Assembly: GCF_020215645.1 (NCBI RefSeq) | Contig: NZ_CP084058.1 | Coordinates: 2,728,001-2,792,000 of the forward strand | Length of the DNA: 64,000 nt | Direction of reading: 5' to 3' | Source: Nonomuraea gerenzanensis | Lineage (GTDB): Bacteria; Actinomycetota; Actinomycetes; Streptosporangiales; Streptosporangiaceae | Shown here: piece by piece, positions 26,528 through 35,144 of the stretch | How positions within the stretch are numbered: the first letter of the stretch is position 1 | Layout of the letters: each line of letters opens with the position of its first letter | Position numbers and translations under genes: made by a program | The notes under the pieces: model-generated | What the model was told of the DNA's origin: nothing | The model's input: only the letters and a program-made list of their open reading frames with translations | Databases searched by the model: none

Positions 26528-27775
26528 TCAGAGCGTGACCACCGAGGCGGTGTGGCGGGCGCGTTCTGCCGCCCACACCACCCGGTGCGTCATCAGGCTC
26601 TGCGCCGCGTCCGACCGCAGCAACGAGGCGTCACCCGAGGCGACCGCCGCGAGGAAGGCGTCGGTCAGCCCCTCGTCCCCGCCCCCGTGCCCGTCCGCCG
26701 CCGACGGCCCCGTCAGGTCGCGCGGGTGCAGGATCTCCTCGGCCCCCGTGCGGAAGTCCACCACCCGCAGGCTGAGCCCGTCGCCGTCGAGGTAGCCGTG
26801 CGTGCCGAACAGGCGGGTGCGGCGGTGCTCCAGCGGGGTGAAGGCGCTCATCGTGAACGAGCACGTCGCCCCGTCGTCGAACTCCATCACCACCTCCTGG
26901 TGGTCCACCACGTCGTTGTCGCACGCGTACACGCACCGCCCGTACGGCCCGGTGCGCAGCGCGTCGAGCACCGCCTCCTCCGTACGCCCCGGCGTGACCG
27001 CCGACAGCGGCCAGAACTCGCTGTCGGGATCCCCGAGACAGCCCAGGTAGAGCCGCGGCGCCGAGTACGGGCACGACGGCTCCAGCGGGCAGTCCAGGCA
27101 TCGGTCGGCCGCCCCGGCCGGCCGTTCCGAGGGGCGGAAGTGCGACAGGGAGCCGAACGACGACACCCGGACGGGCGGCCGGCCGAACAGGTGCACCAGC
27201 CAGTCGATGTCGTGGCACGCCTTGGCCAGCAACATCGGCGCCGAGGTGTCCTGGCGGCGCCAGTGCCCGCGCACGAACGAGTGCGCCTGGTGCCACCACC
27301 CGACCGGCTCCAGGTGCTGCACGCTGACGAGCCGCCCGATGCGGCCCTCGTCCAGCAGTTCCTTGACCGTCCGCGTGTACGGTGTGTACCGCAGCACGTG
27401 GCAGACCGCGAGCATGATGCCGTTGCGCTGGGCCGCTTCGGCGATCAGGACGGACTCCTCCTCGTCCGTCGCCATCGGCTTCTCCAGGAGAATGTGGTAA
27501 CCGAGGTCCGCCAGCGTCACCGCGGGGTCGGTGTGCAGGCGGTCGTGGGTAGCGATGACGGCCGCGTCCGCCAGCCGGCCGGCCGCCGCCAGCGCCTTCC
27601 AGTCGTCGTAGGCCAGCTCCGGCCGGATCCCGAACTCCGCCTCGAACGCCGCCCGCCGCCCCGGGTCGGGCTCGGCCACCGCCACCACCCGCCCGGCGCC
27701 CGTGGCGTGCGCGCGGCGCGCGTAGGTCAGCCCTCGCAGGCCCCCGCCGACGACGGCTAGAGTCACCTCAGTCAT
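26528..27775 (-). CDS. Gfo/Idh/MocA family NAD(P)-dependent oxidoreductase
   Basis: A 415-residue sugar or inositol dehydrogenase-type enzyme. The Rossmann motif is VVGGGLRGLTYARRAH and the catalytic-lysine motif is LLEKPMAT. An unusual insertion near the middle has four cysteines (CLDCPLEPSC, then YLGC) that could bind metal; it is seen in some family members but has no assigned role to my knowledge. It diverges from the ROK gene and shares a promoter motif with the ABC operon, so it probably oxidises the sugar imported by that system or a product of it. Confidence 0.87.
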   Translation of the reverse strand: MTEVTLAVVGGGLRGLTYARRAHATGAGRVVAVAEPDPGRRAAFEAEFGIRPELAYDDWKALAAAGRLADAAVIATHDRLHTDPAVTLADLGYHILLEKPMATDEEESVLIAEAAQRNGIMLAVCHVLRYTPYTRTVKELLDEGRIGRLVSVQHLEPVGWWHQAHSFVRGHWRRQDTSAPMLLAKACHDIDWLVHLFGRPPVRVSSFGSLSHFRPSERPAGAADRCLDCPLEPSCPYSAPRLYLGCLGDPDSEFWPLSAVTPGRTEEAVLDALRTGPYGRCVYACDNDVVDHQEVVMEFDDGATCSFTMSAFTPLEHRRTRLFGTHGYLDGDGLSLRVVDFRTGAEEILHPRDLTGPSAADGHGGGDEGLTDAFLAAVASGDASLLRSDAAQSLMTHRVVWAAERARHTASVVTL

Positions 27776-27797
27776 GGAACCTTCCCCGAAGAAATAT

Positions 27798-27814
27798 CAT
27801 GGAGAGCATCATTA
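27798..27814. promoter_or_regulatory. Putative ROK operator, copy 1
   Basis: CATGGAGAGCATCATTA matches the pattern CATGGAnnnCATCATTA, also found at 29004-29020 before the ABC operon. It lies in the gap between the divergent oxidoreductase and ROK genes. The shared 14 fixed positions make chance unlikely. Confidence 0.65.
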
Positions 27815-27848
27815 TTCGGTCTGAGAAAGCGGACAGCAAGGGGGGCCG

Positions 27849-28967
27849 ATGGCGGCGGAGCTGAGCGGCGGTGACCTGTCGCGGCTGCGGCAGCTCAACG
27901 CGCTGGCCGTGATCAAGGTGCTCCAGGGCCAGCCGTCGCTCACCCTCACCGAGGTCGCCAAGCGCACGGGCCTGTCGCGGGCCTCCACCGAGGACGTGGT
28001 GCGCGAGCTGCTGCAGAAGGGCTGGGTGGCGGAGGCGGGCGCCACGGCGGGCGGGGTCGGCCGCCCGGCCAGGCGCTACCGGTTCAGGGCGGACGCCGGC
28101 CGGGTGCTGGGCGTCGACATCGGCGGGCACAAGATCCGCGCGGTGGTCGCCGACCTGGACGGCAACGTGCTGCACACCGCCCGCGTGCCCGTCACGCCCG
28201 AGCTGGGCAGGCTCGACCGCCTGGAGGCGGTGGACCGGGCGGTCGGGGAGTCGCTGGCGGGCGCCGGGCTGACCGGCGGCGACGTCTGGGCCTCGGGCGT
28301 CGGCACGACGGGGCTGGTCGACGGCTCCGGCAAGGTGATGCTGTCGGAGGCGCTGCCCGAGTGGACCGGCGTGGACCTGGCCGCGCACGTACGCCGCCTG
28401 GCCCCCGCTCCCGTGCTGGTCGAGAACGACAGCAAGCTCGCCGCCCTGGCCGAGTGCTGGCGCGGCGTGGCCCGCTACGCCAAGGACATGGTGTTCCTGC
28501 TGGCCGGGCTCCGCACCGGGGCCGGCCTGGTGATCGACGGCAAGCTGCACAGGGGCTTCGGCAACGCCTCGGGCGAGATCGGCGCGCTGCCGGTGCTGGG
28601 CTGGATCCGCGCGCAGGATCACCTCGGCGGTGAGGCCGGTGACGTGTTCGCCGCCGCGCGGGAGGGTGACAAGGCGGCACTGGCGGCCGTGCGCCGCTAC
28701 GTCAAGGATCTCGCGCTCGGCGCGTCCGCGCTGGTCCTGACGCTGGACCCGCAGATGGTCGTGGTCGGCGGCGGCTTCTCGCGCTCGGCCGACGTGCTCA
28801 TCGAGCCGCTCAAGCGGGAGCTGGACCGCTGGTGCATCCGCACGCCCGAGGTCCGCATGTCGGCGCTCGGCGACGAGGCCGTGGTGCTCGGCGCCGTCCG
28901 CCTCGCGCTCGACGACGTGGAGGAGCGCCTCCTCGACGGCCGGACCCCGCTCGCGAGCCGCCCGTGA
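27849..28967 (+). CDS. ROK family transcriptional regulator (NagC/XylR type)
   Basis: A 372-residue regulator. An N-terminal winged helix (LTLTEVAKRTGLSRASTEDV) precedes a ROK sugar-kinase-like domain (VLGVDIGGHKIRAVVADLDG and VENDSKLAALAECWRG). The zinc-binding CxCGxxGC motif of true ROK kinases is absent, supporting a repressor. ROK repressors are released by a sugar or sugar phosphate. Its likely targets are the divergent oxidoreductase and the downstream ABC operon, both preceded by the same motif. ATG 27849 follows a G-rich ribosome site. Confidence 0.88.
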   Translation: MAAELSGGDLSRLRQLNALAVIKVLQGQPSLTLTEVAKRTGLSRASTEDVVRELLQKGWVAEAGATAGGVGRPARRYRFRADAGRVLGVDIGGHKIRAVVADLDGNVLHTARVPVTPELGRLDRLEAVDRAVGESLAGAGLTGGDVWASGVGTTGLVDGSGKVMLSEALPEWTGVDLAAHVRRLAPAPVLVENDSKLAALAECWRGVARYAKDMVFLLAGLRTGAGLVIDGKLHRGFGNASGEIGALPVLGWIRAQDHLGGEAGDVFAAAREGDKAALAAVRRYVKDLALGASALVLTLDPQMVVVGGGFSRSADVLIEPLKRELDRWCIRTPEVRMSALGDEAVVLGAVRLALDDVEERLLDGRTPLASRP

Positions 28968-29003
28968 GACATCTGTAACACGGCCACTCTTGCCAACAAT
29001 TTC

Positions 29004-29020
29004 CATGGACTCCATCATTA
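29004..29020. promoter_or_regulatory. Putative ROK operator, copy 2
   Basis: CATGGACTCCATCATTA includes the perfect palindrome ATGGA-C-TCCAT. It lies just upstream of the ABC sugar operon and matches copy 1 at 14 fixed positions. Confidence 0.65.
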
Positions 29021-29048
29021 CTCCCACGTTCTAGGAGAGGACCGGGAG

Positions 29049-30302
29049 ATGTGGAAGTCGGCACGGAGCGGTGCGGCGCTCCTCTGCGTGGCACTGCTCG
29101 CCTCCGCGTGCGGCGGCGGTGAGCAGGCCGGCACGGACACGCAGCCTGAGGAGAGGGTGAAGCTGTCCTACGGCGTCTGGGACGCCACCCAGCAGGCGGT
29201 CATGCAGGAACTGGCCGCGGAGTTCACCAAGACCTACCCGAGCATCACCGTGGACGTCCAGCTCACCCCCTGGGTCGACTACTGGACGAAGATGAAGGCC
29301 GCGGTCAGCGGCGGCGCGGCGCCCGACGTCTTCTGGATGAACGGCCCCAACTTCCAGCTCTACGCCTCCAACGGCGTGATCAAGCCGATCGAGGAGCAGA
29401 TCGACACCTCGGTCTACCCCAAGGCCCTGGTGGACCTCTACACCTACGAGGGCAAGCTGTACGGCCTGCCGAAGGACATGGACACGGTCGGCGTCTGGTA
29501 CAACAAGACGCTCTTCGACGCCGCCAAGGTGAAGTATCCGGCCGACGACTGGACCTGGACGGACTTCAAGGAGGCCGCGGCCAAGCTCACCGACGCCGAC
29601 AAGGGCGTCTACGCCGTCGGCGCCCAGCTCACCAGCTTCCAGGAATACCAGTACAACACGATCTACCAGGCCGGCGGCCACGTGATCTCCCCGGACGGCA
29701 AGCAGTCCGGCTACGCCGACCCCAAGACGATCGCGGGCCTGAAGTTCTGGACCGACCTCATCGCCGCCAAGCAGTCGCCCGACCTCAAGACCATGACCGA
29801 CACCACCCCGCTCCAGCTCTTCGAGGCCGGCAAGCTGGCGATGTACTGGGGCGGCTCCTGGAACGTGGCCGAGTTCGGCAAGAACGACTACACCAAGGAC
29901 AAGGTGGACGTGGCCCCGCTGCCCAGGGGTGAGAAGCAGGCCACGATCATCCACGGCGTCGCCAACGTGGTCTCGGCCAAGACCGAGCACCCGGCGCAGG
30001 CGTCGGCGTTCGTCAAGTTCCTCGGCTCCAAGCAGGCCGCCGACCTGCTCGGCAAGAAGGGCCCGATCCCGGCCTACAACGGCACCCAGCAGGACTGGGT
30101 CAAGGCCCACCCCGAGTGGAAGCTGCAGACGTTCCTGGACGCGGTCGCCTACGCGGTGCCCTACCCCGTCTCCAAGAACACCGCCGCCTGGCAGGAGGCC
30201 GAGCTCACCCACCTGACCAAGGCGTGGACCGGTGAGGTGCCGGTCGAGCAGGCAGCCGCGAACCTCGCGGCGGCGATGAACGACCTGCTGGCCAAGGAAT
30301 GA
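29049..30302 (+). CDS. ABC sugar transporter substrate-binding lipoprotein
   Basis: A 417-residue family-1 extracellular solute-binding protein. The lipoprotein signal ends LLASAC with the lipid-accepting Cys near 21. The body has LSYGVWDATQQAVMQELAAE, APDVFWMNGPNF and AMYWGGSWNVAEF, all typical of carbohydrate receptors. It captures an oligosaccharide or monosaccharide outside the membrane and delivers it to the two permeases that follow. The sugar is unknown; the secreted GH30 enzyme nearby suggests plant polysaccharide fragments. ATG follows AGGAGAGG. No ATPase gene is nearby, so a shared MsiK-like ATPase elsewhere probably energises it. Confidence 0.92.
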   Translation: MWKSARSGAALLCVALLASACGGGEQAGTDTQPEERVKLSYGVWDATQQAVMQELAAEFTKTYPSITVDVQLTPWVDYWTKMKAAVSGGAAPDVFWMNGPNFQLYASNGVIKPIEEQIDTSVYPKALVDLYTYEGKLYGLPKDMDTVGVWYNKTLFDAAKVKYPADDWTWTDFKEAAAKLTDADKGVYAVGAQLTSFQEYQYNTIYQAGGHVISPDGKQSGYADPKTIAGLKFWTDLIAAKQSPDLKTMTDTTPLQLFEAGKLAMYWGGSWNVAEFGKNDYTKDKVDVAPLPRGEKQATIIHGVANVVSAKTEHPAQASAFVKFLGSKQAADLLGKKGPIPAYNGTQQDWVKAHPEWKLQTFLDAVAYAVPYPVSKNTAAWQEAELTHLTKAWTGEVPVEQAAANLAAAMNDLLAKE

Positions 30303-31219
30303 CGCGCAGGAGACACGTGGCGAGCCGCGGACCGCGGACCGAGGCCCTGTGGGGGTACGCGTTCATCGCCCCCACCGGGCTCGGCCTGGCGATCTTCTAC
30401 CTGTGGCCCGTCCTGCAGACCGCCTACTTCTCCTTCACCGAGTGGGGCGCGTTCGGCGGGCACACCTGGACGGGCCTGGAGAACTACACCCGCCTGATCG
30501 CCGACCCCGAGGTCGGCCGGGCGGTGCTCAACACGCTCACCTACACCGCGCTGGGCCTGCTCGGCATCCCGCTGGCGATCGTGTTCGCCGCCCTGCTCAA
30601 CCGTCCGGGGCTGGGCGGCGTGACCCTGTACCGCACGGCGTTCTTCCTGCCCGTGGTGACCATGCCGGTCGCGGTCGCGATGCTCTGGCGCTGGCTCTAC
30701 AACGGCGACTACGGCCTGATCAACCAGGTGCTCGCGCTCGCCGGCATCGACGGCCCGAACTGGATCGCCGACCCGGCCACCGCCCTGTACGCGCTGATCG
30801 TGGTGGGCGTCTGGAGCAGTGTCGGCTACAACCTGATCATCTTCCTGGCCGGCATGCAGGCCATCCCCAAGGAGCTGTACGAGGCGGCGGCCATGGACGG
30901 GGCCGGCCGCGTCCGCCAGTTCTTCAGCATCACGCTGCCGATGTTGTCGCCGACGGCGTTCTTCATCTCGATCGTCTCGGTGATCGGCTCGCTGCAGCTG
31001 TTCGACCTGGTCTTCGTGATGACCGGCTCCGGGCAGGCGGCGCGGGCCAACCCGGCGTACTCGCGGCTGCAGACCGTGGTGCAGCTCTTCTACGAGCGGG
31101 CCTTCGTCACCGACGACCGCGGCTACGCCGCCGCCATCGTGATGGCGCTGCTCGTGCTGATCGCGGTGCTGACAGTCCTGCAGTTCCGGCTCCAGCGCAG
31201 GTGGGTGCACTATGTCTGA
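30299..31219 (+). CDS. Carbohydrate ABC transporter permease (MalF type)
   Basis: A 306-residue inner-membrane permease with six or so hydrophobic segments. The start TEALWGYAFIAPTGLGLAIF and the EAA loop KELYEAAAMDGAGRVRQFFSI, which docks the ATPase, identify the MalF group. It overlaps the receptor gene by four bases (ATGA) and the next permease by eight bases, so the three proteins are translationally coupled. Confidence 0.92.
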   Translation: MTRRRHVASRGPRTEALWGYAFIAPTGLGLAIFYLWPVLQTAYFSFTEWGAFGGHTWTGLENYTRLIADPEVGRAVLNTLTYTALGLLGIPLAIVFAALLNRPGLGGVTLYRTAFFLPVVTMPVAVAMLWRWLYNGDYGLINQVLALAGIDGPNWIADPATALYALIVVGVWSSVGYNLIIFLAGMQAIPKELYEAAAMDGAGRVRQFFSITLPMLSPTAFFISIVSVIGSLQLFDLVFVMTGSGQAARANPAYSRLQTVVQLFYERAFVTDDRGYAAAIVMALLVLIAVLTVLQFRLQRRWVHYV

Positions 31220-32027
31220 GCGTCGCCCGCTGGGCGTGCACGCCGTACTGATCATCTCGTCGCTGCTGATGGTGGCGCCGTTCGCCTGGCAGATCATCAC
31301 CTCGCTCAAGACGCTGAGCAGCGCCACCGCCGTGCCGCCGACGTTCCTGCCCGAGGGGCGCTGGGACAACTACGCGAAGGTCTTCGACCTGCTGCCGTTC
31401 GGCGAGCAGTTCCTCAACACCGTGCTGATGGCGGCGGGGCGGGTGGCCGGCCAGGTGCTGTTCTGCTCGATGGCCGCCTACGCCTTCGCCCGGCTCCGCT
31501 TCCCCGGCAGGAACCTGCTGTTCGGGCTGTTCCTGTCGGTGCTCATGGTGCCGCCGCAGCTCTTCGTGATCCCGCAGTACCAGATCATGTCCGCGCTGGG
31601 CTGGCTCAACAGCCTCCAGGCGATCATCGTGCCGGGGCTGTTCAGCGCGTTCGGGGTGTTCCTGCTGCGGCAGTTCTTCCTGGGCCTGCCGCGCGAGATC
31701 GAGGAGGCGGCGCGGCTCGACGGGGCCGGGCCGTGGCGGATCTACTGGTCGATCATGCTGCCGCTGGCCCGGCCCGGGCTGGTCGCGCTGGCCGTGCTCA
31801 CGCTGCTGTGGGCGTGGAACGACCTGTTCTGGCCGCTCGTGGTCAACACCGACCCGGAGAAGATGACGCTGTCGGCCGGGCTGGCCTCGCTGCAGGGGCA
31901 GTACCAGACCGACTACCCCGTGCTGATGGCCGGCTCGCTGATCGCCTCGCTGCCGGTGATCGCGGTCTTCGTCTTCCTGCAGCGGCAGTTCATCCAGGGC
32001 ATCGCCCACACCGGGACGAAGGGCTGA
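31212..32027 (+). CDS. Carbohydrate ABC transporter permease (MalG type)
   Basis: A 271-residue permease with six hydrophobic segments. The EAA loop is REIEEAARLDGAGPWRIYWS, and the N-terminal MVAPFAWQIITSLKTLSSA is typical of MalG-like proteins. It partners with the preceding MalF-type protein. It ends the operon and is followed directly by a strong terminator hairpin. Confidence 0.92.
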   Translation: MSERRPLGVHAVLIISSLLMVAPFAWQIITSLKTLSSATAVPPTFLPEGRWDNYAKVFDLLPFGEQFLNTVLMAAGRVAGQVLFCSMAAYAFARLRFPGRNLLFGLFLSVLMVPPQLFVIPQYQIMSALGWLNSLQAIIVPGLFSAFGVFLLRQFFLGLPREIEEAARLDGAGPWRIYWSIMLPLARPGLVALAVLTLLWAWNDLFWPLVVNTDPEKMTLSAGLASLQGQYQTDYPVLMAGSLIASLPVIAVFVFLQRQFIQGIAHTGTKG

Positions 32028-32057
32028 GCCCGGCGAGAGCTGCGCCTCTCGCCGGGC
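32028..32057. terminator. Bidirectional terminator hairpin
   Basis: A perfect 12-bp stem (GCCCGGCGAGAG with CTCTCGCCGGGC) and 6-base loop, located between the ABC operon and the convergent GH30 gene. Confidence 0.85.
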
Positions 32058-32066
32058 CCACGTGCG

Positions 32067-33398
32067 TCACTTGAGGACGACGGTGGTGAGCGACCTCGGC
32101 TGCAACGTCACCGTGCGGCCCGTCACGGCGGACGGGGTGAGGTCGTTGGTGTTGTCGGTGACGTACGCGGTCGCCCGCCCGTGCACGCCCTTCCACGTGA
32201 CCGGGGCGGTGCCGGTGTTGAGCGCGACGATCACGCGCGAGCCGTCGGGGTTGCGGAACGCTGAAACTTTCAGCGCCGGATCGGCCGCGCTCGCCTCCAC
32301 CCGCACCGCGCCGGGCCGGATGAACCTGCTGTACGCCGCCAGCGCCCACAGCCGCTTCGACACGTGGTACTCCCTGGCCACCTCGTCGAGCTGCAGCAGC
32401 GCCCTGGTCGTGCCGCGCGAGCCGCCCAGCCAGTAGACGTAGGCGCTGACCTCGCCCAGCGTGAGCGCGTCGTGCACGGCCTGTGCGATCGTGAAGCCGT
32501 CGTAGCCGCTGCCGTCGTCCCACGCCTCGTTCCAGGTGGTGCCGTTGGGGTTCCACTCCGACATCCAGGTCTTCCTGTCCGTCGGGAGCGGGGCGTCCAC
32601 GGGGCTGGCGTAGGTGTGGCCGGTGTGCGTCTTGACCCAGCGGCGGGCCTCGGGGTCGGCCTCGATCGCCGCCGTGTACGCCTTGGACTCGTTCCAGCCG
32701 AAGGAGTCGCAGCAGACCAGCTTGGTGTTCCTGGCGATCGGCCCGAGCACCTTGACGAACTCGGCGGCCTGCTCGGGGGTGAAGCGCATGGAGGCGTACG
32801 TGGCCGTCCAGTCGGGCTCGTTCGTGAACCCGAGATCGGTGATCTTGATGCCTTCCCCGGCGTAGAACTTCGTGTAGGCGACCAGGTAGTTCGCGTACGC
32901 GCGCTGCCACTCGGGCAGGAGCGTGCCGCCGTTCTTGTCGTCGCCGTTGTCCTTCATGTAGCCGGGGGCGCTCCAGGCGTCGGCGAAGAAGCGCTTCACC
33001 CCGTACCGCTGGGCCTCCTTGGCCACCCAGACCTGGCTGTTGTCGTCGCCGTCCCAGACGTACTTGGGCGGGGCGTCAGGGCCGCCCGGGTTCTCGGGCT
33101 GGATCGACACCATGTGGTCGTACGGGCTGCCGGCGGGGGAGGAGCCGATGCCGAGCCGCAGGATGCTCAGCCCGGCCCCCTTGTTCCGGTCGAACCACAG
33201 GTCGAGGACCTCCCGCTGCTTGTCCGCCGGCAGGGCCTCGAGCAGCTCGTTGCGCCGGAACGCCTGGGAGATGCCGAAGCCGTCGATCTCCTGGTGGCGG
33301 ACGCGCTCGTTCACGGTGATGGCCGGGGGGTCGGCGGGATGTGCCGGGTGCACCGCGGGTAAGCCGAGCAGGCTGATCGCGACGAGTCCTCGCAACAT
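32067..33398 (-). CDS. Secreted glycoside hydrolase family 30 (xylanase/glucanase-type)
   Basis: A 443-residue exported enzyme. A short signal peptide ends near 22. The TIM-barrel catalytic part has the acid/base Glu194 in GFTNEPD and the nucleophile Glu281 in TWMSEWNPNG. A C-terminal beta domain (VSAFRNPDGSRVIVALNTG) completes the GH30 fold. GH30 members cleave glucuronoxylan, beta-1,6-glucan or glucosylceramide; subfamily is not settled here. ATG 33398 follows GGAGG. CCGAAAGTTTCGG lies directly upstream, a palindrome like those in actinomycete xylanase promoters, supporting xylan. It is adjacent to the sugar ABC operon, which may import its products. Confidence 0.88.
   Translation of the reverse strand: MLRGLVAISLLGLPAVHPAHPADPPAITVNERVRHQEIDGFGISQAFRRNELLEALPADKQREVLDLWFDRNKGAGLSILRLGIGSSPAGSPYDHMVSIQPENPGGPDAPPKYVWDGDDNSQVWVAKEAQRYGVKRFFADAWSAPGYMKDNGDDKNGGTLLPEWQRAYANYLVAYTKFYAGEGIKITDLGFTNEPDWTATYASMRFTPEQAAEFVKVLGPIARNTKLVCCDSFGWNESKAYTAAIEADPEARRWVKTHTGHTYASPVDAPLPTDRKTWMSEWNPNGTTWNEAWDDGSGYDGFTIAQAVHDALTLGEVSAYVYWLGGSRGTTRALLQLDEVAREYHVSKRLWALAAYSRFIRPGAVRVEASAADPALKVSAFRNPDGSRVIVALNTGTAPVTWKGVHGRATAYVTDNTNDLTPSAVTGRTVTLQPRSLTTVVLK
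32259..32275. promoter_or_regulatory. Intragenic LacI-like palindrome in the GH30 gene
   Basis: CGCTGAAACTTTCAGCG has perfect 8-bp arms around a single central base. Its core GAAAcTTTC is the same as in the palindrome before this gene. It lies inside the coding region, near the 3' end. Confidence 0.5.
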
Positions 33399-33407
33399 GG
33401 CGCGCCT

Positions 33408-33420
33408 CCGAAAGTTTCGG
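33408..33420. promoter_or_regulatory. Putative carbohydrate operator upstream of GH30
   Basis: CCGAAAGTTTCGG is a perfect palindrome around a central base, 10 bases before the ATG and overlapping the 5' leader. As I recall, CGAAACTTTCG-type sequences occur before Streptomyces xylanase genes, where LacI-type BxlR-like repressors act. Confidence 0.6.
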
Positions 33421-33493
33421 ATACGTGACGATATATTTCGTCGATCGCCGGAACCGTAAGCGTGTGAAGGCGTTCCCGTCAACCTCGGCCCGC

Positions 33494-33535
33494 ACACCAC
33501 GGCCGCCCCTGGAGAACCGGGGGCGGCCGTGGTGT
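33494..33535. terminator. Terminator hairpin after the SRPBCC gene
   Basis: Perfect 16-bp arms (ACACCACGGCCGCCCC at 33494-33509 and its complement at 33520-33535) with a 10-base loop. It ends the minus-strand SRPBCC gene and insulates the GH30 promoter. Confidence 0.85.
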
Positions 33536-33545
33536 TGGGGAGGAG

Positions 33546-34166
33546 TCACCGCTGGACGGACTCGGCGCGCTCCTTGATGGTCAGCAGCTGCCGGCGCACC
33601 GCGAGGAAGTCGCCGACGTCCTGCATCGCGAGGTAGGTGGTGCCGCGCACGTTCGGCTGCGCGCGGATGCGCACCCGGAAGATCATCCGGGTCCTGCCGT
33701 CCTCCAGGTCGCGCAGCGAGACGGAGCACGTGGTGGCGGCGTCGTCGCCCCGCTTGATCAGCACCAGCGTCCGTGGCGGGTCGAGCTGCTCCACCATGAA
33801 CCCGGACCCGCCCTGCAGCACGTCACCGACCTTCAGCCCGTGCTGCTCCTGCTGCGCCTGCTGCCCCTCTTGCTCCTGGGCGGGCGGCTCCTCGTGGCCG
33901 CTCGTCGCTGGACGGGGCGGGGAGTCGGGCTGGTAACCGCCGAGCCGGATCAGCCAGGCCCAGACGACGGCGGCGGGCGCCTCCACGGTGATCGCCCTGG
34001 TCGCCTGGTACTGCGGCTGCCCGATCAGGTCGTCGCCGGGCATCTCCGCGTGGACCTCGCGGTCATCGGCACCCCAGCGCAGGTGCCAGGGGCGGACGGC
34101 CAGCAGGTAGCCGGCCGCGGCGCCGACCGCCAGCCTGAACAGAGAGCGCGGCATGAACATGAACAT
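33546..34166 (-). CDS. SRPBCC-fold membrane-anchored protein
   Basis: A 206-residue protein. An N-terminal hydrophobic segment (LFRLAVGAAAGYLLAV) may anchor it. The rest resembles the START/SRPBCC lipid-binding fold (ATRAITVEAPAAVVWAWLIRLG). A glutamine- and glutamate-rich insertion follows (residues about 92-110, EEPPAQEQEGQQAQQEQHG). SRPBCC proteins bind hydrophobic ligands, but no specific role can be assigned. ATG 34166 follows GGAG. It lies 60 bases downstream of the zinc-ribbon gene on the same strand and may be cotranscribed with it. Confidence 0.75.
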   Translation of the reverse strand: MFMFMPRSLFRLAVGAAAGYLLAVRPWHLRWGADDREVHAEMPGDDLIGQPQYQATRAITVEAPAAVVWAWLIRLGGYQPDSPPRPATSGHEEPPAQEQEGQQAQQEQHGLKVGDVLQGGSGFMVEQLDPPRTLVLIKRGDDAATTCSVSLRDLEDGRTRMIFRVRIRAQPNVRGTTYLAMQDVGDFLAVRRQLLTIKERAESVQR

Positions 34167-34226
34167 GCGTACTCCTTCGTTTCGCCGATTACTCCATATT
34201 CGCCGGTGCGGGGAAATGGCGGGAGA

Positions 34227-35144
34227 TCAAATCTGGTCGGGCTTCCAGACCGTCAGTCCGTACGTTTCCGCGATCGGCCGCCACGCCGCCGCGAAACGCG
34301 TTTTGGCCTGCTGCGCCGCCTCCGACCTGTCCAGGCCGCGCCGGTAGTCGCGGTCGCTCTCGACCGGGCCCTCGCAGCCCTCGGCCACGTGCCGTCCGGC
34401 CCAGGCCAGGAACGCGGCGTCGGCGTCGTGTGAGGCGTCGAGCGCGTCGACCAGCGCGTCCTTGAGCCTGGCCCCGCCCTTCAGCGCGCTCACGGCGAGC
34501 GTCTGGGCGGTGGCGAGCTGGTCGCGGCGGCTGACCGTGATGTCACGGATGGCCTGCACGCCGTCGGGGTCGCAGCGGGTGGCGGCGGTGATGGCGGCGG
34601 ACAGGCTGGAGCGGGCGTCGCGGCTGCTCGCCAGCAACTCCTCCAGCTCCTGCGCCTGCTGCCTGGCGGCCCGCTCCGAGGAGCGGCCGGTCGCGGTGGG
34701 CGAGGACCCGCCGCCACCGGTCTCCTCGGCCTCCGGGCCGCTCTCCTCGGCCTCCGGGCCGGTCTCCTGGCCGGTGGTGCCGGGAGCGGTGGCGGGGCTG
34801 CTGGGGGCGACGCCCTGGCCCGCGCCGGTGTTCTGGATCGGCTGCGAGGGGTTGGCGGTCACCAGCCACCAGGTCACGACGAAGGCGAGGATGGCCACGG
34901 CCAGGCTGATCAGCACCGGGGCGCGCCGCCACGCCGGGGTGCGCCGCCGCAGCCGCTCGGGCTCGGGACCGGAGGGATATGGCGCGGTGTAAGAGGACGC
35001 CGTGGCGAAGGGGGCGGGGGTGAAGGGCGCGTCGGGCTGCTCCGGAGGGCTCTGCTCGGCACGGCAGCGCGGGCACTGGGCCAGGGTGCCGACGTGTGAT
35101 CCGCAGCGCTGGCAGAAACGGCTCGAACCCGGTTCGTGTGCCAC
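34227..35144 (-). CDS. Zinc-ribbon single-pass membrane protein, hypothetical
   Basis: About 305 residues. The N-terminus has a zinc ribbon with CQRCGSH and CPRCRAE. A basic segment (RRRTPAWRRAP) leads to one transmembrane helix (VLISLAVAILAFVVTWWLV). A Pro/Thr/Glu-rich linker follows, with the repeat GPEAEES/GPEAEET. The outer part is a helical domain ending TYGLTVWKPDQI. Topology implies ribbon inside, helical domain outside. No function is known to me. GTG 35144 follows GGGAGGGG; the frame is open to 35168. The preceding 190 bases are A+T-rich and probably hold its promoter. Confidence 0.72.
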   Translation of the reverse strand: MAHEPGSSRFCQRCGSHVGTLAQCPRCRAEQSPPEQPDAPFTPAPFATASSYTAPYPSGPEPERLRRRTPAWRRAPVLISLAVAILAFVVTWWLVTANPSQPIQNTGAGQGVAPSSPATAPGTTGQETGPEAEESGPEAEETGGGGSSPTATGRSSERAARQQAQELEELLASSRDARSSLSAAITAATRCDPDGVQAIRDITVSRRDQLATAQTLAVSALKGGARLKDALVDALDASHDADAAFLAWAGRHVAEGCEGPVESDRDYRRGLDRSEAAQQAKTRFAAAWRPIAETYGLTVWKPDQI

